Shown: piece by piece, positions 41,192-49,837 of the stretch
Layout of the letters: each line of letters starts with the position of its first letter
Numbering within the stretch: position 1 is the first letter of the stretch
DNA from: CAVRRZ01 sp963723745
Lineage (GTDB): Bacteria; Actinomycetota; Actinomycetes; Mycobacteriales; Geodermatophilaceae
Reading direction: 5' to 3'
DNA length: 64,000 nt
Assembly: GCA_963723745.1 (NCBI GenBank)
Contig: CAVRRZ010000001.1
Location: 744,001 to 808,000 of the forward strand
The notes under the pieces: model-generated
Databases searched by the model: none
Told to the model about the DNA's origin: nothing
The model's input: only the letters and a program-made list of their open reading frames with translations
Made by a program: the position numbers and the translations under genes

Positions 41192-42572
41192 GGAACCGCC
41201 AGGCCTTGCCGACCTCGGGCCCCGGCCCGATGCCGAGAATCCCCATGATCGCGTTGCCGTCGAGATCCGGGCGGACCCGCGCGAGGTCCTCCTTCTCGGC
41301 GATCTCGGCGATCCGGCCCTCGAGCGAGTCGTAGGTCGCCGCGAGCGTCGCCGCCCGCCGCTTGTTGCGGGTCGTGCAGTCGGAGCGGACCAGCTTGTGC
41401 AGCCGGGGGAGCAGGTCGCCGGCGTCGGTGACGTACCTGCGGACGGCGGAGTCGGTCCACTCCCCGCGGCCGTAGCCGTGGAAGCGCAGGTGCAGGAAGG
41501 TCAGCCGCGCCACCGCCTCGACGATCTCCTTCGAGTACCGCAGCGCGGTCAGCCGCTTGCGGACCAGCTTCGCGCCGACGACCTCGTGGTGGTGGAACGA
41601 CACCCGCCCACCGGCTTCGTGCCGCCGGGTCGCCGGCTTGCCGATGTCGTGCAGCAGCGCCGCCAGCCGCAGCACCAGGTCGGGCGAACCGGACGACGGA
41701 TCCGCCTTCTCCAGCGCTATCGCCCGGTCGAGCACCGTCAGCGAGTGGGCGTAGACGTCCTTGTGCTGGTGGTGCTCGTCGATCTCCATCCGCAGGGCGG
41801 AGACCTCGGGCAGCACCACGTCGGCGAGGCCGCTGACCACGAAGAGCTCGAGCGCGGCCCGGGGGGAGTCCTGCAGCAGCGTCTTGGACAGCTCCACCTG
41901 CACCCGCTCCGCGGTGATCCGCCCGAGCTCCGGCGCCAGCGAGGTCATCGCCTCGATCACCTCCGGCACCGGGGCCAGCCCCAACTGGGCCACGAAACGG
42001 ACGGCGCGCAGCATCCGCAGCGGGTCGTCGGCGAAGGACTCGACGGCCGTCCCCGGCGTCCGCAGCCGGCCTGCCAGCAGGTCACCGAGTCCGCCGAACG
42101 GGTCGGTCACCGTGCGGTCGGGGCCTAGCGACACCGCCATCGCGTTCACGGTGAAGTCACGCCGGGCCAGGTCGTCGACGAGCGAGGTGCCCCAGGCCAC
42201 GACCGGATTGCGCGACTGCCGGTCATAGCGGTCGGCCCGGTAGGTGGTGATCTCCAGACGGACCCCGTCGACCTCCGCGCCCACGGTGCCGAACTCGATG
42301 CCGGTGTTCCACGTGGAACCGGCCCAGCCCCGCAGGAGCTCGAGCACCTGCTCGGGCCGGGCCGACGTCGTGACGTCGAGGTCCCCGGTCGACGGCCGGC
42401 CCGTGCCCGCGGCGAGCAGGGCGTCGCGCACCGAGCCGCCGACCAGGTGCACCTCGAAGCCGGCCGCGGTGAAGCGCTCCCCGAGCCGCCCCAGAACGGG
42501 GGAGAGATCCACGAGCTCGCGCACGGTCTGCTGAACGGCCGGCGGCAGTTGACTCGGAGGGGTGGTGGACAC
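41103..42572 (-). CDS. pcnB: CCA tRNA nucleotidyltransferase
   Basis: A 489-residue class II nucleotidyltransferase (CcaA/PcnA group) that adds or repairs the CCA end of tRNAs. The head domain shows LVGGSVRDALL, the catalytic STGDLDVTTSA and RRDFTVNAMAV; the tail contains an HD domain (LLHDIGKPATRR). The GTG at 42572 lies eight bases from a -10-like TACTCT (42581-42586 on the complement), so translation is probably leaderless. It is divergent from the mutT4-like gene, the same arrangement as Rv3907c-Rv3908. The gene contains a perfect parS site (42306-42319). An open frame extends upstream to 43559 but is not coding. Confidence 0.95.
   Translation of the reverse strand: MSTTPPSQLPPAVQQTVRELVDLSPVLGRLGERFTAAGFEVHLVGGSVRDALLAAGTGRPSTGDLDVTTSARPEQVLELLRGWAGSTWNTGIEFGTVGAEVDGVRLEITTYRADRYDRQSRNPVVAWGTSLVDDLARRDFTVNAMAVSLGPDRTVTDPFGGLGDLLAGRLRTPGTAVESFADDPLRMLRAVRFVAQLGLAPVPEVIEAMTSLAPELGRITAERVQVELSKTLLQDSPRAALELFVVSGLADVVLPEVSALRMEIDEHHQHKDVYAHSLTVLDRAIALEKADPSSGSPDLVLRLAALLHDIGKPATRRHEAGGRVSFHHHEVVGAKLVRKRLTALRYSKEIVEAVARLTFLHLRFHGYGRGEWTDSAVRRYVTDAGDLLPRLHKLVRSDCTTRNKRRAATLAATYDSLEGRIAEIAEKEDLARVRPDLDGNAIMGILGIGPGPEVGKAWRFLKELRLERGPLDPDEAEAALRAWWSGGVQ
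42306..42319. promoter_or_regulatory. parS site inside the CCA-enzyme gene
   Basis: GTTCCACGTGGAAC is a perfect 14-bp palindrome, identical to the sites at 8834 and 57448. It lies about 19 kb from dnaA and would be bound by ParB. Confidence 0.8.
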
Positions 42573-42926
42573 GACGAGCCAGAGTAGTGCCGTCGTCTGC
42601 CCGCTCCGGTCGGGCTCCGCGCTCCGCGTCCGCTCCTCGCTCGACGTCCAGGCCGCCTCCGCGGTCGCTCCGCTCCTCGCTCGTTCCTCGCTGCGATGCT
42701 CGCTCCCTGTCGGCGCCCGCCTCGCTGCGATGCTCCCGGAGCTGTCGCCCTCCGCGTCCACCCGGTCGGGCTCCGCGCTCCGGTCCGCTCCTCGCTCGAC
42801 GTCCAGGCCGCCTCCGCGGTCGCTCCGCTCCTCGCTCGTTCCTCGCTGCGATGCTCGCTCCCTGTCGGCGCCCGCCTCGCTGCGATGCTCCCGGAGCTGT
42901 CGCCCTCCGCGCGCTACCCTCTCGAC
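42573..42926. repeat. Two 150-bp direct repeats in a divergent promoter region
   Basis: Copy 1 (42607-42756) and copy 2 (42763-42911) are the same sequence apart from a one-base deletion, separated by 6 bases. Each is built from shorter words related to GCTCCTCGCTCG and CTGCGATGCTC. They fill the whole space between pcnB (leftward) and the NUDIX gene (rightward). Only short -10-like elements next to each start codon remain outside them. No CRISPR character: the spacing is not regular and there are no spacers. Confidence 0.92.
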
Positions 42927-43403
42927 ATGGCAGGGACGGGCGGGCGCGGGCGCCCCGGCCGCCGGCTGCGCAGGGTCGACGAGACCTCCGCCGGGGGCCT
43001 GGTCGTCGCCGATGACGGGGTGTCGGAGCCGCGTGCCGCCCTCATCGGCCGCACCGACCGCCGCGGACGCCTCCTCTGGTCGCTCCCCAAGGGCCACATC
43101 GAGGAGGGCGAGACGCCCGAGGACACCGCCGTCCGTGAGGTCGCCGAGGAGACCGGCATCATCGGCGAGGTCGTGGCTCCGCTCGGCATCATCGACTTCT
43201 GGTTCGTCGCCGACGGTCGCCGCGTGCACAAGACGGTGCACCACTTCCTCCTCCGCGCGATCGGGGGTGCCCTCTCCGACGCCGACATCGAGGTGACGGA
43301 GGTCGCCTGGGTGCCCCTCTCCGAACTGAGCGGCCGGCTGGCCTACGCCGACGAGCGGGCACTGGTCGAGCGCGCGCCCGCATTGCTGGCCGACAGCGCG
43401 TGA
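42927..43403 (+). CDS. NUDIX hydrolase (MutT4-like)
   Basis: A 158-residue NUDIX enzyme. The Nudix box is GHIEEGETPEDTAVREVAEE then TGI, fitting GX5EX7REUXEEXGU. The protein hydrolyses nucleoside diphosphates linked to another moiety; a role in cleaning oxidised nucleotides is suggested by the mutT4 position next to pcnB in mycobacteria. The ATG at 42927 is six bases after TACCCT (42915-42920), pointing to a leaderless mRNA. The stop overlaps the next start as GTGA. Confidence 0.93.
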   Translation: MAGTGGRGRPGRRLRRVDETSAGGLVVADDGVSEPRAALIGRTDRRGRLLWSLPKGHIEEGETPEDTAVREVAEETGIIGEVVAPLGIIDFWFVADGRRVHKTVHHFLLRAIGGALSDADIEVTEVAWVPLSELSGRLAYADERALVERAPALLADSA

Positions 43404-45883
43404 GGGCGTCGGCAGCCGGTCGCGCCGGCCGCCGTGCCCACGCCGAACGCCCCCGCGCAACCCGCGCGCGGACGGCGCGGGCGCGGGCCGCCGCGACCGC
43501 AGCCCTCGCCGTCGGGCTCGCCGCGCTCCTGGCGCCGCCGGCCTCCGCCGCACCGGCAATGCCCGCCCGGCCGCCCGCCTTCGCCCCGGCGCCCTCGGCC
43601 CCGGACGAGACCTCCGACCCGGAACGGCCGCTACGCATCGACGTGGGCCGGCTCGAGCCCCGCACGGTCACCGACGGCGCGACCGTCACGATCAGCGGAA
43701 CGCTCACGAACACCGGCGGGGGCGCCCTCACCGACCTCGAGGTGCGCCTGCAGCGCGGCGACGCCATGCGCACCCGCGCCGAACTCGTGGTGGCCGACAC
43801 CGACGTGGTGGCCACGCCGGTGGTCACCGACTTCGAGCCGGTCCGCGGTCGGCTCGAGCCCGGCAGCTCCGTGCCCTTCACCTACTCCATCCCCGCCGAG
43901 CAGTTCGGCCTGACCGACGACGGCGTCTACCCGGTGCTGATCAACGTCAACGCGACCGACTCCGACGGGCTGCGTCGTCGGGTCGGCGAGCTCGACACCT
44001 ACCTGATCCGTCGCCCGTCCGACCCCGACGAACGGACGACGGTGGCCTGGATCTGGCCCGTGGTCGCCGACACCTCGCGCACCGCCGACGGCACCTTCGC
44101 CGACGACGACCTGGCCGAGTCGGTCGGCCCGGGTGGCCGGCTGGACCGGGCGCTGGCCGTCATCGAGCGCCTGCCGCGGTCGTCACCGGGAGCCGACGAG
44201 GAGCCGGTGCCGGTCCTGCCCGTGACCCTCGCCGTCGACCCGGCGCTCGTGGAGGAGCTGGGGATCATGGCCGCCGGCCCGTACGCGGTCGACGGCGAGG
44301 TCGGCGCCGGGGAGGGCACCGACGCGGCGGCGCAGTTCCTCGACCGGCTGAGCGCGCTGGCCGACGCCCATCCCGTCCTCGCGCTGCCCTACGGCGACGT
44401 CGACGCCGACGCGCTGGCCTCGGTCGGCCTGACCGACGTGGTCACGCGCAGCCTGCCGGGCACGCCCGAGGGCACGGCCCAGGACCCGGCCGGACCGGAC
44501 GACGCCCCGGCCCCATCCGCCACCGACGGCACCTCCCCCGCCGGGGAGGCGACGACCGCGCCCGCCGACGACTCCGCGCCCCCGACGCCCTCCGGTTCGC
44601 CCGGACCCACCGGCGCCGCGCCCGCCGACCCGGAGGACGAGGGGCGTCCGGTGGGCGCGGGCGCGCGGATCCTGGCCGAGGCGCTCGGGGTCACCCCCGT
44701 CACGGACACGGCGTGGTCCCCCGGCGGTGCCTACCGGGCCGACACGGTCAGCACGCTCCAGGCCGGCGGCGTGGACCGGCTGGTCCTCGGGCCGACCGGC
44801 GTGGGCCAGGGAGAGCGCGCGGTCGGGCTCCTGCCGGGTACCGCCGGCGCGCACCGCTCGGTCGAGACCCCCGGGGGCACCGTGGACGTGCTGGTCGCCG
44901 ACACCGCGCTCGGGGCGGTGGTCGACACCGCCGAGCAGCGGGCGGGCGGACCACGGCTCGCCCAGCAGCGCTATCTCGCCGAACTGGCGCTCATCGGCCA
45001 GCAGTCCGCCGACGGGGAGTCGCCGACCGTGCTGGTCGCCCCGCCTCGCCAGGTGGACGCCGGACCCGACGGCGCCGGCGCGATGATGGCCGACACGGCC
45101 GGCCTGCCCTGGCTGAGGCCGGCCTCCGTCGACGAGCTGCTCGTCGAGGGCCCCGCGGCCGGGACCCTGACCCCCGCCGCGGACGCCGTCCAGCTCGACG
45201 GCGAAGGCCTCGCCGACGTCGTCGCTGCCGAGGAGACCCGGGACGACCTGGCGGGCGCCGTCGTGGGTGACCCGGCCGAGGTGCTGCGGTCCTACGACGC
45301 CGCCACGGCGCGGTCCGCGTCGGTCAGCCACCGCGCGGATCCGGAGGAGTTCCGCGCCGCGGCGGCGGAGCTGCGCCGCACCATGGCCCGCCTGCTCGAG
45401 CGGGTCACCCTGCTGGCCCCCGCCGACGGCACGTACAGCCTCGCCTCCAGCGACGCCCCCCTCGTGCTCACGGTGCACAACGACCTCCCCTTCGCCGTCC
45501 TGGTGCAGCTCGACCTGCGAACCCAGGGCCTGCGCGGTGGCATCGCCATCGCCGACATCGGCCCCCAGGAGCTCGCGCCGGGGGAGCGGACGACGCTCCA
45601 GGTGCCCACGGAGGTGCGCCAGTCCGGCGGCTTCACGGTCGTCGCGGCCGTGCAGACCCCCGGCGGGACGGCGCTCGGGGAACCGGTGCGGTTGCAGGTG
45701 AAGAGCACCGCGTACGGCACCATCTCGCTCCTGATCACCTTCGGCGCAGCGGGGCTGCTCGGCCTGCTCTTCCTGCGCCGGCTGGTGCTGTTCGTCCTCC
45801 GCCGGCGGCGGGCGGCGGCCGTCCCGTCCGTGGCCGACCTCGGGGCGGAGCCGTCCGTGCCCCCGACCCGGAGCCCGGTGTGA
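43400..45883 (+). CDS. DUF6049-like secreted membrane protein
   Basis: An 827-residue envelope protein. After an Arg/Ala-rich N-terminus and signal-like hydrophobic segment (about residues 33-52, ending SAAPAMPA), there is a long extracellular region. It includes a beta-sandwich (ISGTLTNTGGGALTDLEVRL), a Pro/Thr linker (about 360-415) and a C-terminal CARDB-like domain. One membrane helix near residue 780 and a short Arg-rich cytosolic tail follow. The homologue in mycobacteria (Rv3909) also sits between mutT4 and murJ. Function is unknown, but a role in cell-wall synthesis with MurJ is plausible. Start GTG and stop both overlap the neighbouring genes by GTGA. Confidence 0.85.
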   Translation: MRASAAGRAGRRAHAERPRATRARTARARAAATAALAVGLAALLAPPASAAPAMPARPPAFAPAPSAPDETSDPERPLRIDVGRLEPRTVTDGATVTISGTLTNTGGGALTDLEVRLQRGDAMRTRAELVVADTDVVATPVVTDFEPVRGRLEPGSSVPFTYSIPAEQFGLTDDGVYPVLINVNATDSDGLRRRVGELDTYLIRRPSDPDERTTVAWIWPVVADTSRTADGTFADDDLAESVGPGGRLDRALAVIERLPRSSPGADEEPVPVLPVTLAVDPALVEELGIMAAGPYAVDGEVGAGEGTDAAAQFLDRLSALADAHPVLALPYGDVDADALASVGLTDVVTRSLPGTPEGTAQDPAGPDDAPAPSATDGTSPAGEATTAPADDSAPPTPSGSPGPTGAAPADPEDEGRPVGAGARILAEALGVTPVTDTAWSPGGAYRADTVSTLQAGGVDRLVLGPTGVGQGERAVGLLPGTAGAHRSVETPGGTVDVLVADTALGAVVDTAEQRAGGPRLAQQRYLAELALIGQQSADGESPTVLVAPPRQVDAGPDGAGAMMADTAGLPWLRPASVDELLVEGPAAGTLTPAADAVQLDGEGLADVVAAEETRDDLAGAVVGDPAEVLRSYDAATARSASVSHRADPEEFRAAAAELRRTMARLLERVTLLAPADGTYSLASSDAPLVLTVHNDLPFAVLVQLDLRTQGLRGGIAIADIGPQELAPGERTTLQVPTEVRQSGGFTVVAAVQTPGGTALGEPVRLQVKSTAYGTISLLITFGAAGLLGLLFLRRLVLFVLRRRRAAAVPSVADLGAEPSVPPTRSPV

Positions 45884-47862
45884 CCGGCCCCGACGACGAT
45901 CCGCCGCCGCGCCGGGGCGCGCCCCTTCCCCCGTCGCCGTACCGCTCCCCGCCCCCTCAGGAGGCGCCGTCGGCCGACGCGTTGACCCGGCGCCCTCCCC
46001 CGCCGCCCGCGGTAGCGCCCCCGCCCCCGCCCCCGCCGCCGCCCGCGGTCGCGCCGCCGGTGCCCCCGCCGGTGCTCCCGGCCCCGCCTGCGCCGGTGCC
46101 CCTGCCGGTGCGCGCGCGACCGGAGCTCCCCCCGCTGCCGGACCGGGGCCGGTGGCTGCCGGCCGGTGAGGACACCCAGGTCATCACCCAGCTACCCCCG
46201 GTCCCGCATCCCTCCCGCGGGCTGGACGACAGCGCGCGGGACGAGGGGCCCGGCGGCAGCCGGGGCATCCTGCGCGCGGCCGGCACGATGGCGGTCGCCA
46301 CCCTCGTCTCCCGCATCACCGGCCTGCTTCGCACGATGGTGCTGGCCGCAGCGCTGGGTGTGGGGCTGGTCGCCGACGCCTACAACAGCGCCAACCTGCT
46401 GCCCAATGTCGTCTACGAACTGCTGCTCGGCGGGGTGCTGACCTCGGTCGTGGTGCCCCTGCTCGTGCACGCCCAGGAACGCGACCGGGACGGCGGGGTC
46501 GCCTACGCCCAGCGGCTGAGCACCGTCGCGGTGGCCGGTCTCGCCGTGGCCACCGCGCTGGCCGTCGTCGCGGCTCCACTGCTCACCGCACTGTTCGGCA
46601 TCACCGACGACGCCGAGCAGGTCGCCCTGGCCACCTGGCTGGCCCGCATCCTGCTGATCGAGATCGTCTTCTACGGGATCGGTGCCCTGGCCACCGCCAT
46701 CCTCAACAGCCGCGACGTGTTCGGGCCACCCGCCTGGGCCCCGGTGCTGAACAACGTGGTCGTCATCGCGACCGGGCTCCTCTTCGTCGCCGCGAGCGGC
46801 CCCGGAAACCTCACCCCGGCGACCATCGAGCCCTGGCAGGTGTGGCTGCTCGGCGGCGGCACGACGCTCGGCATCGCCGTCCAGGCGCTCGTCCTGCTGC
46901 CGCTGCTGGGCCGCGCCGGGGTGCCCGTGCGTCCCCGATGGGGCATGAAGAACACGGGCCTGCGCGAGGCCGGCACGCTGGGCCTCTGGGTCATGGGGTA
47001 CGTCGCGGTCAGCCAGATCGGCGTCGTGGTGGCCACCCGCATCGCCAACGAGGCAGGCCGCTCCGGTGGCCTCGGGTCCACCGGTTTCGCCTACGCCAGC
47101 CTGCTGTTCCAGATGCCCTACGGGATCATCGGCGTGGCCCTGCTCACCGCGCTCCTGCCGCGGATGAGCCGGGCGGCCTCCCGGCACAACCTTCCCGGCG
47201 TGGTCGACGACCTGGCGCTCGGCACGCGGCTGTCCGCGCTCGGACTGCTCCCGGTCACCGCACTCCTGGTCGTCCTCGGTCCGTCGCTGGCGGTGGTCGC
47301 GTTCGCGCGCGGGAACACCAGCGTCGAGGAGGCCGAGGCCGTCGGCACCGCCCTGGCCGTCGGTGCCTTCGGCCTACTGCCGATGGCCGTGACGCTGCTG
47401 CAACTGAGGGTCTTCTACGCGATGAAGGACGCCCGCACGCCCACGCTGATCCAGGTGGGGATGGTCGCCGTCCGCGTGCCGCTGCTGCTGCTGGTCCCGG
47501 TCCTCGTCGACGCCGACGCCGTGGTCGCGGGGCTCATGCTCGTCACCAGCGTCACCTATCTGGCCGGCTGGGTGCTCGGCGACGTGGCGCTGCGCCGCCG
47601 GATCGGCGGGCTCCGCACCGGGGAGACGCTGCGCGGTGTGCTGGTGGTCGCCGCCGTGTCGGCCCTCGCCGGTCTGCTCGGCTGGGGGGCGCTGCTCCTG
47701 CTCGACGATGTTCTCGGTACGGCCGTGGCAGGGTCGCTGGCCCGGCTGGCCATCGGTACCGTGGTCATCGGCGTCGCGACCCTCGCCGGTCTCGTGCTCG
47801 CCCGCGTTCCCGAGCTGAGGGAACCCTTGGCCACGATCCGGTCACGGAGAGGCCGCGGATGA
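45880..47862 (+). CDS. murJ: Lipid II flippase MurJ
   Basis: A 660-residue MviN/MurJ-type transporter moving lipid II across the membrane for peptidoglycan synthesis. The first ~125 residues are a Pro-rich cytosolic tail; the MurJ core starts at AAGTMAVATLVSRITGLLRT and continues with about 14 membrane segments. Family stretches include ANLLPNVVYELLLGGVLTSV, LFQMPYGIIGVALLTALLPR and LQLRVFYAMKDARTPTLIQV. The protein ends soon after the last helix and lacks the pseudokinase fusion found in mycobacterial MviN; that domain is encoded by the next gene. Start GTG overlaps the preceding stop. Confidence 0.95.
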   Translation: MTGPDDDPPPRRGAPLPPSPYRSPPPQEAPSADALTRRPPPPPAVAPPPPPPPPPAVAPPVPPPVLPAPPAPVPLPVRARPELPPLPDRGRWLPAGEDTQVITQLPPVPHPSRGLDDSARDEGPGGSRGILRAAGTMAVATLVSRITGLLRTMVLAAALGVGLVADAYNSANLLPNVVYELLLGGVLTSVVVPLLVHAQERDRDGGVAYAQRLSTVAVAGLAVATALAVVAAPLLTALFGITDDAEQVALATWLARILLIEIVFYGIGALATAILNSRDVFGPPAWAPVLNNVVVIATGLLFVAASGPGNLTPATIEPWQVWLLGGGTTLGIAVQALVLLPLLGRAGVPVRPRWGMKNTGLREAGTLGLWVMGYVAVSQIGVVVATRIANEAGRSGGLGSTGFAYASLLFQMPYGIIGVALLTALLPRMSRAASRHNLPGVVDDLALGTRLSALGLLPVTALLVVLGPSLAVVAFARGNTSVEEAEAVGTALAVGAFGLLPMAVTLLQLRVFYAMKDARTPTLIQVGMVAVRVPLLLLVPVLVDADAVVAGLMLVTSVTYLAGWVLGDVALRRRIGGLRTGETLRGVLVVAAVSALAGLLGWGALLLLDDVLGTAVAGSLARLAIGTVVIGVATLAGLVLARVPELREPLATIRSRRGRG

Positions 47863-47947
47863 GCCGGAGTGGGGCAGGGTGGTGACGACACCGCCGGGGC
47901 GATCGCGCACCGGAGGAGGAGACCCGGACAGGAGGTCGGCCGCGGCG

Positions 47948-49765
47948 ATGACGTCCACGACCGTCGGCCTTCCCGACCGGTACCGCCTCCTCGACGAGGT
48001 CGGCCCCGAGCAGCAGACGCCCACCGGCGTCATCCGCTGCTGGCGGGCCAAGGACCGCGTCCTCAACCGCGACGTCGCCGTCCGCGTGCACACGCCCGCG
48101 GGCTCGGCAGCACACGCCTGGATCACCCGCGCGCTCACCGCCGGCGGCCTGGCCAACCCGGCGCTGGCCATGGTCTACGACGCCTCCGAGGGCAGCGACG
48201 ACGGACAGGCCGCGGCCTACGTCGTCAACGAGTGGATCGACGGCGAGCCGCTGTCCGAGCGGCTCCCCCGGGGACCGCTCCCCGACCGCGACATCCGGCC
48301 GCTGATGCGCCGCCTCGCCGACGGTGTCGCCGAGGCACACCGCGTGGGGCTGGCCGTCGGCGGACTGACGCCCGAGAACGTCGTGCTGCGCCCCAACGGC
48401 CTGGTCGGCCTCCGCGGGGTGCCGGCCGCCACGGGCAGCATCGAGGGCGACATCGCCGCCCTGGGGGCACTGCTCGAGGCGTGCCTGACCGGCACGGGTC
48501 CCGGTTCCGGCGACGCGCCGCTGACCGGCGCACCCGACCTGGTCGCGCTCGTCCGACGGGCCCGCTCCACCGATCCCGGCCAGGGTCTGTCCTCGGTCGC
48601 CGCCATGGCGGCACTGCTGGGCGAGCGTCCCCGGGCAACCGGCACCGGGGGCTCGCGCGGCGACGACGAGGGACGGCGTCGCCGTGGGCGTGACCGCCGC
48701 CCCGAATCCGGGCCGGCACAGCGCTCGGTCGACCAGCCGACCCGCGTCGTGCCGCCGGCCGTGCCCTCCCCATTGGGGCAGGCCGATCCCGCCGACGCCG
48801 AGTTCGACGCGCCCCGCCCCCTGGACCCGCAGAACCGGCCGCCGGTGCCCAGCACCCGGCCGTCCCCGGTCGCCGAACAGGGCGGCCCGCCGACGGCTCC
48901 CGACCAGGAGCGCACGGGACGCCGCGGCGACACCGTGGCCGTCAGCATGCCGCCCCCGGCCGCGACGCCGTGGAGCCCGGCGGGTGCCGACCCGGTACCC
49001 GCCGCCGACGACGGACTCGACGACGGCTTCCCCGTCGACCTCGGCGACCGCTACTTCGACGACCGCTACCTCGACGACGGAGGACCGGACGACCGCGGTC
49101 GCGACGGCACCGAGCCGGACACGTCCGGCCGTCGCCGGCTCGTCGTCGTCGGCCTGCCGATCCTGGCGCTCGTCGTGGTGGTCGCGCTCGCCTGGTGGAT
49201 CGGCTCCAGCGTGCTGTCCGTGGCCGACAACGTCGACAACCTCGAGGGATCGACGCCATCGGCGAGCGCGCCGGCCGATGACGAGGAGCCCCCGGACGAG
49301 ACACCGGCCGCCGGTGGCCCGGTCGACGTGGCCGGGGCGACCGTGTTCGACCCTGGGGGCGACGGCGCGCCCGAGAACGACGACCGTGTGCCGCTGTCCT
49401 TCGACGGCGACCCCGCGACGGCCTGGCCGACCCTCACCTACCGGGGCTCGGCGGCCTTCGGCAACCTGAAGGACGGCGTCGGCGTCGTCTACGACCTCGG
49501 CAGCGAGCAGGAGCTGGCCGGGGCCACGCTCGCCTCCACGCGGCCCGGCGCGACGGTCGAGCTGCGCGCGGCCCCCGGACCGGACGGCGACCTGGCCGAC
49601 TTCCCGGTGCTGGCCGAGGGGACGCTCGAGGAGACGACCGAGTTCACCTTCGACGAGGCGGCGACCACCCGCTACGTCCTGGTGTGGATCACCGGCCTCG
49701 TGCCCGACGGCCAGGGCGGTTTCACCGCCGACCTCGCCGAGGTCTCCTTCCTCGCCGCCGGCTGA
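47948..49765 (+). CDS. Pseudokinase with membrane anchor and extracellular domain
   Basis: A 605-residue protein. Residues ~10-240 have the Ser/Thr kinase fold, but the usual Lys is replaced (RDVAVRVHT), the HRD loop reads VGGLTPENVV and the DFG loop is lost (VGLRG), so it is a pseudokinase. A long charged linker follows, then one membrane helix (about 410-432, VVVGLPILALVVVVALAWWI) and a discoidin-like extracellular domain (DGDPATAWPTLTYRG). In mycobacteria the equivalent regions are fused to MurJ, where the phosphorylated pseudokinase binds FhaA. Here they are separate, 85 bases after murJ. An alternative GTG at 47879 adds 23 residues. Confidence 0.9.
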   Translation: MTSTTVGLPDRYRLLDEVGPEQQTPTGVIRCWRAKDRVLNRDVAVRVHTPAGSAAHAWITRALTAGGLANPALAMVYDASEGSDDGQAAAYVVNEWIDGEPLSERLPRGPLPDRDIRPLMRRLADGVAEAHRVGLAVGGLTPENVVLRPNGLVGLRGVPAATGSIEGDIAALGALLEACLTGTGPGSGDAPLTGAPDLVALVRRARSTDPGQGLSSVAAMAALLGERPRATGTGGSRGDDEGRRRRGRDRRPESGPAQRSVDQPTRVVPPAVPSPLGQADPADAEFDAPRPLDPQNRPPVPSTRPSPVAEQGGPPTAPDQERTGRRGDTVAVSMPPPAATPWSPAGADPVPAADDGLDDGFPVDLGDRYFDDRYLDDGGPDDRGRDGTEPDTSGRRRLVVVGLPILALVVVVALAWWIGSSVLSVADNVDNLEGSTPSASAPADDEEPPDETPAAGGPVDVAGATVFDPGGDGAPENDDRVPLSFDGDPATAWPTLTYRGSAAFGNLKDGVGVVYDLGSEQELAGATLASTRPGATVELRAAPGPDGDLADFPVLAEGTLEETTEFTFDEAATTRYVLVWITGLVPDGQGGFTADLAEVSFLAAG

Positions 49766-49837
49766 CCGGACGAACCGCACGCCCCTCTCGAGGCGTCGAC
49801 GGGAGAGCCCGGGAATGGGCCCCTACCATCTGGGGTT

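Noticed and set aside
42607..42911. CRISPR-like array
   Set aside because: Only two long copies with a 6-base gap; no regular short repeats, no spacers and no cas genes.
42573..43559. Upstream extension of the pcnB frame (open to 43559)
   Set aside because: It runs antisense to the NUDIX gene and through the 150-bp repeats; conserved CCA-enzyme sequence begins only near 42572 and a promoter-like element is present there.
45880..46260. Pro-rich start of murJ as a misplaced start codon
   Set aside because: The GTG overlaps the preceding stop (GTGA) and Pro-rich N-terminal tails are common in actinobacterial MurJ; a later start remains possible but has less support.
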